A stretch of 5,344 nucleotides of DNA from Nitrososphaeria archaeon. Its GTDB lineage: Archaea > Thermoproteota > Nitrososphaeria > JACIWG01. Below, piece after piece: positions 4,951 through 5,344 of this stretch (its first letter is position 1; the number at the start of each line of letters is the position of its first letter). The notes below the pieces were generated by a model. It ran no database searches and was not told the DNA's origin. It was given only the letters and a program-made list of their open reading frames with translations. The translations under genes were made by a program, and so were the position numbers. The stretch covers positions 1 through 5,344 of the forward strand of contig JACIWG010000107.1 in assembly GCA_014361085.1 (NCBI GenBank), in the 5' to 3' direction.

Positions 4951-5344
4951 GTGGGTGCTTGCACAATCGAACATTGTGATAATATTTTCTGGCGGGGTTA
5001 GTGGCTGTATATTGTGAACTGATGCAAGTATGTATCCGCCATTTTCTGCTAAATCATGTACACGCCTTTTAACTTCATCAACAACATTTTCGGGTTTACC
5101 GAAAGGGAGAACTCTTTGAGTATCTATACCACCCCAGAATACAAGTTTTTCACCAAACCTTTCTTTTAAAATTCTAGTATCCATGTTTTTTGCTGAAACC
5201 TGCACTGGATTTATTCCATCAACTCCAGCCTCTATTAGTCCATCAAGTAGTTGAAATATTGAACCATCACTATGTATTATCACCTTCGCCTTAGAGACAC
5301 TTTTGAAAGCTTCAATTAACCTTTTATGCCTAGGCTTAACGAAC
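4942..5344 (-). CDS. UroD-superfamily protein (methyltransferase-like), C-terminal part, 5' end outside window
   Basis: The frame is open from the right edge to a TAA at 4942-4944, giving 133 visible residues; the GTG at 5281-5283 is internal valine 21, not a start. Conserved blocks are VKPRHKRLIEAF, IIHSDGSIFQLL, IEAGVDGINPVQVSA, LVFWGGIDTQRVLPFG, VHNIQPLTPPENI and MFD. These are typical of the uroporphyrinogen-decarboxylase-like proteins that cluster with corrinoid proteins in anaerobes. Position 26 of the visible part is Asp, giving H-S-D where zinc methyltransferases such as MtaA have H-x-C, and no distal cysteine matches C295 of the MtaA-like protein; the only cysteine is in the last ten residues. 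It may therefore bind metal differently or act on another substrate. A true UroD role in haem synthesis is less likely given the context. The substrate is unknown, and the gene is convergent with the pyrophosphatase gene. Confidence 0.85.
   Translation of the reverse strand, partial: FVKPRHKRLIEAFKSVSKAKVIIHSDGSIFQLLDGLIEAGVDGINPVQVSAKNMDTRILKERFGEKLVFWGGIDTQRVLPFGKPENVVDEVKRRVHDLAENGGYILASVHNIQPLTPPENIITMFDCASTHKI

Noticed and set aside
5281..5283. GTG as the start of a 113-residue protein at the right end
   Set aside because: The frame stays open to the window edge and the upstream residues (VKPRHKRLIEAF) match the UroD-like family, so the GTG codes for an internal valine.

Overview
The window looks like a piece of an AT-rich archaeal genome carrying a corrinoid-dependent methyl-transfer (methylotrophy) locus. 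Three things point to Archaea. The likely promoters are A/T-rich TATA boxes about 35-45 bases before start codons. One start has a clear GGTGAT Shine-Dalgarno. The thymidylate synthase homologue has the distinctive N-terminal region of the methanogen-type enzymes. A methylotrophic methanogen or an uncultured archaeon with a methanogen-like methyl metabolism (for example a bathyarchaeial or korarchaeal type) would fit. The window holds no taxonomic marker, so this is inference.

Layout. Bases 2-256 (+) are the C-terminal end of a RamA/RACo-like (DUF4445, ASKHA fold) reductive activator of corrinoid proteins. After 25 bases comes a ThyA-family thymidylate synthase (282-1121, +). It meets mtaB (1106-2479, -) tail to tail with a 16-base overlap of the coding ends. 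Still on the minus strand and upstream of mtaB lie an MtaA/CmuA-type methyltransferase of the UroD superfamily (2570-3529) and a B12-binding corrinoid protein (3541-4188), only 11 bases apart. A 206-base divergent intergenic region (4189-4394) carries a promoter in each direction. Then come a family I inorganic pyrophosphatase (4395-4931, +) and, convergent with it 10 bases away, the C-terminal part of a second UroD-superfamily protein (4942-5344, -) that runs off the right edge.

How the genes fit together. MtaB has all three expected zinc ligands (E162, C218, C267) and should move the methyl group of methanol to Co(I) of the corrinoid protein, whose cofactor-binding DxHxxG motif is intact. 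The MtaA-like protein, with its H-x-C...C zinc site, should pass the methyl group to a thiol such as coenzyme M, or to another acceptor. The RamA-like protein would rescue corrinoid oxidised to Co(II). The window therefore holds nearly a full methanol:acceptor methyltransferase system. Points out of the ordinary are the carrier, which is short and resembles MtbC/MttC more than MtaC; the gene order carrier-mtaA-mtaB; an activator that lacks the C-terminal ferredoxin domain of Methanosarcina RamA; and a near-identical promoter layout on the two sides of the divergent region. I saw no mobile element, CRISPR array, tRNA or rRNA.
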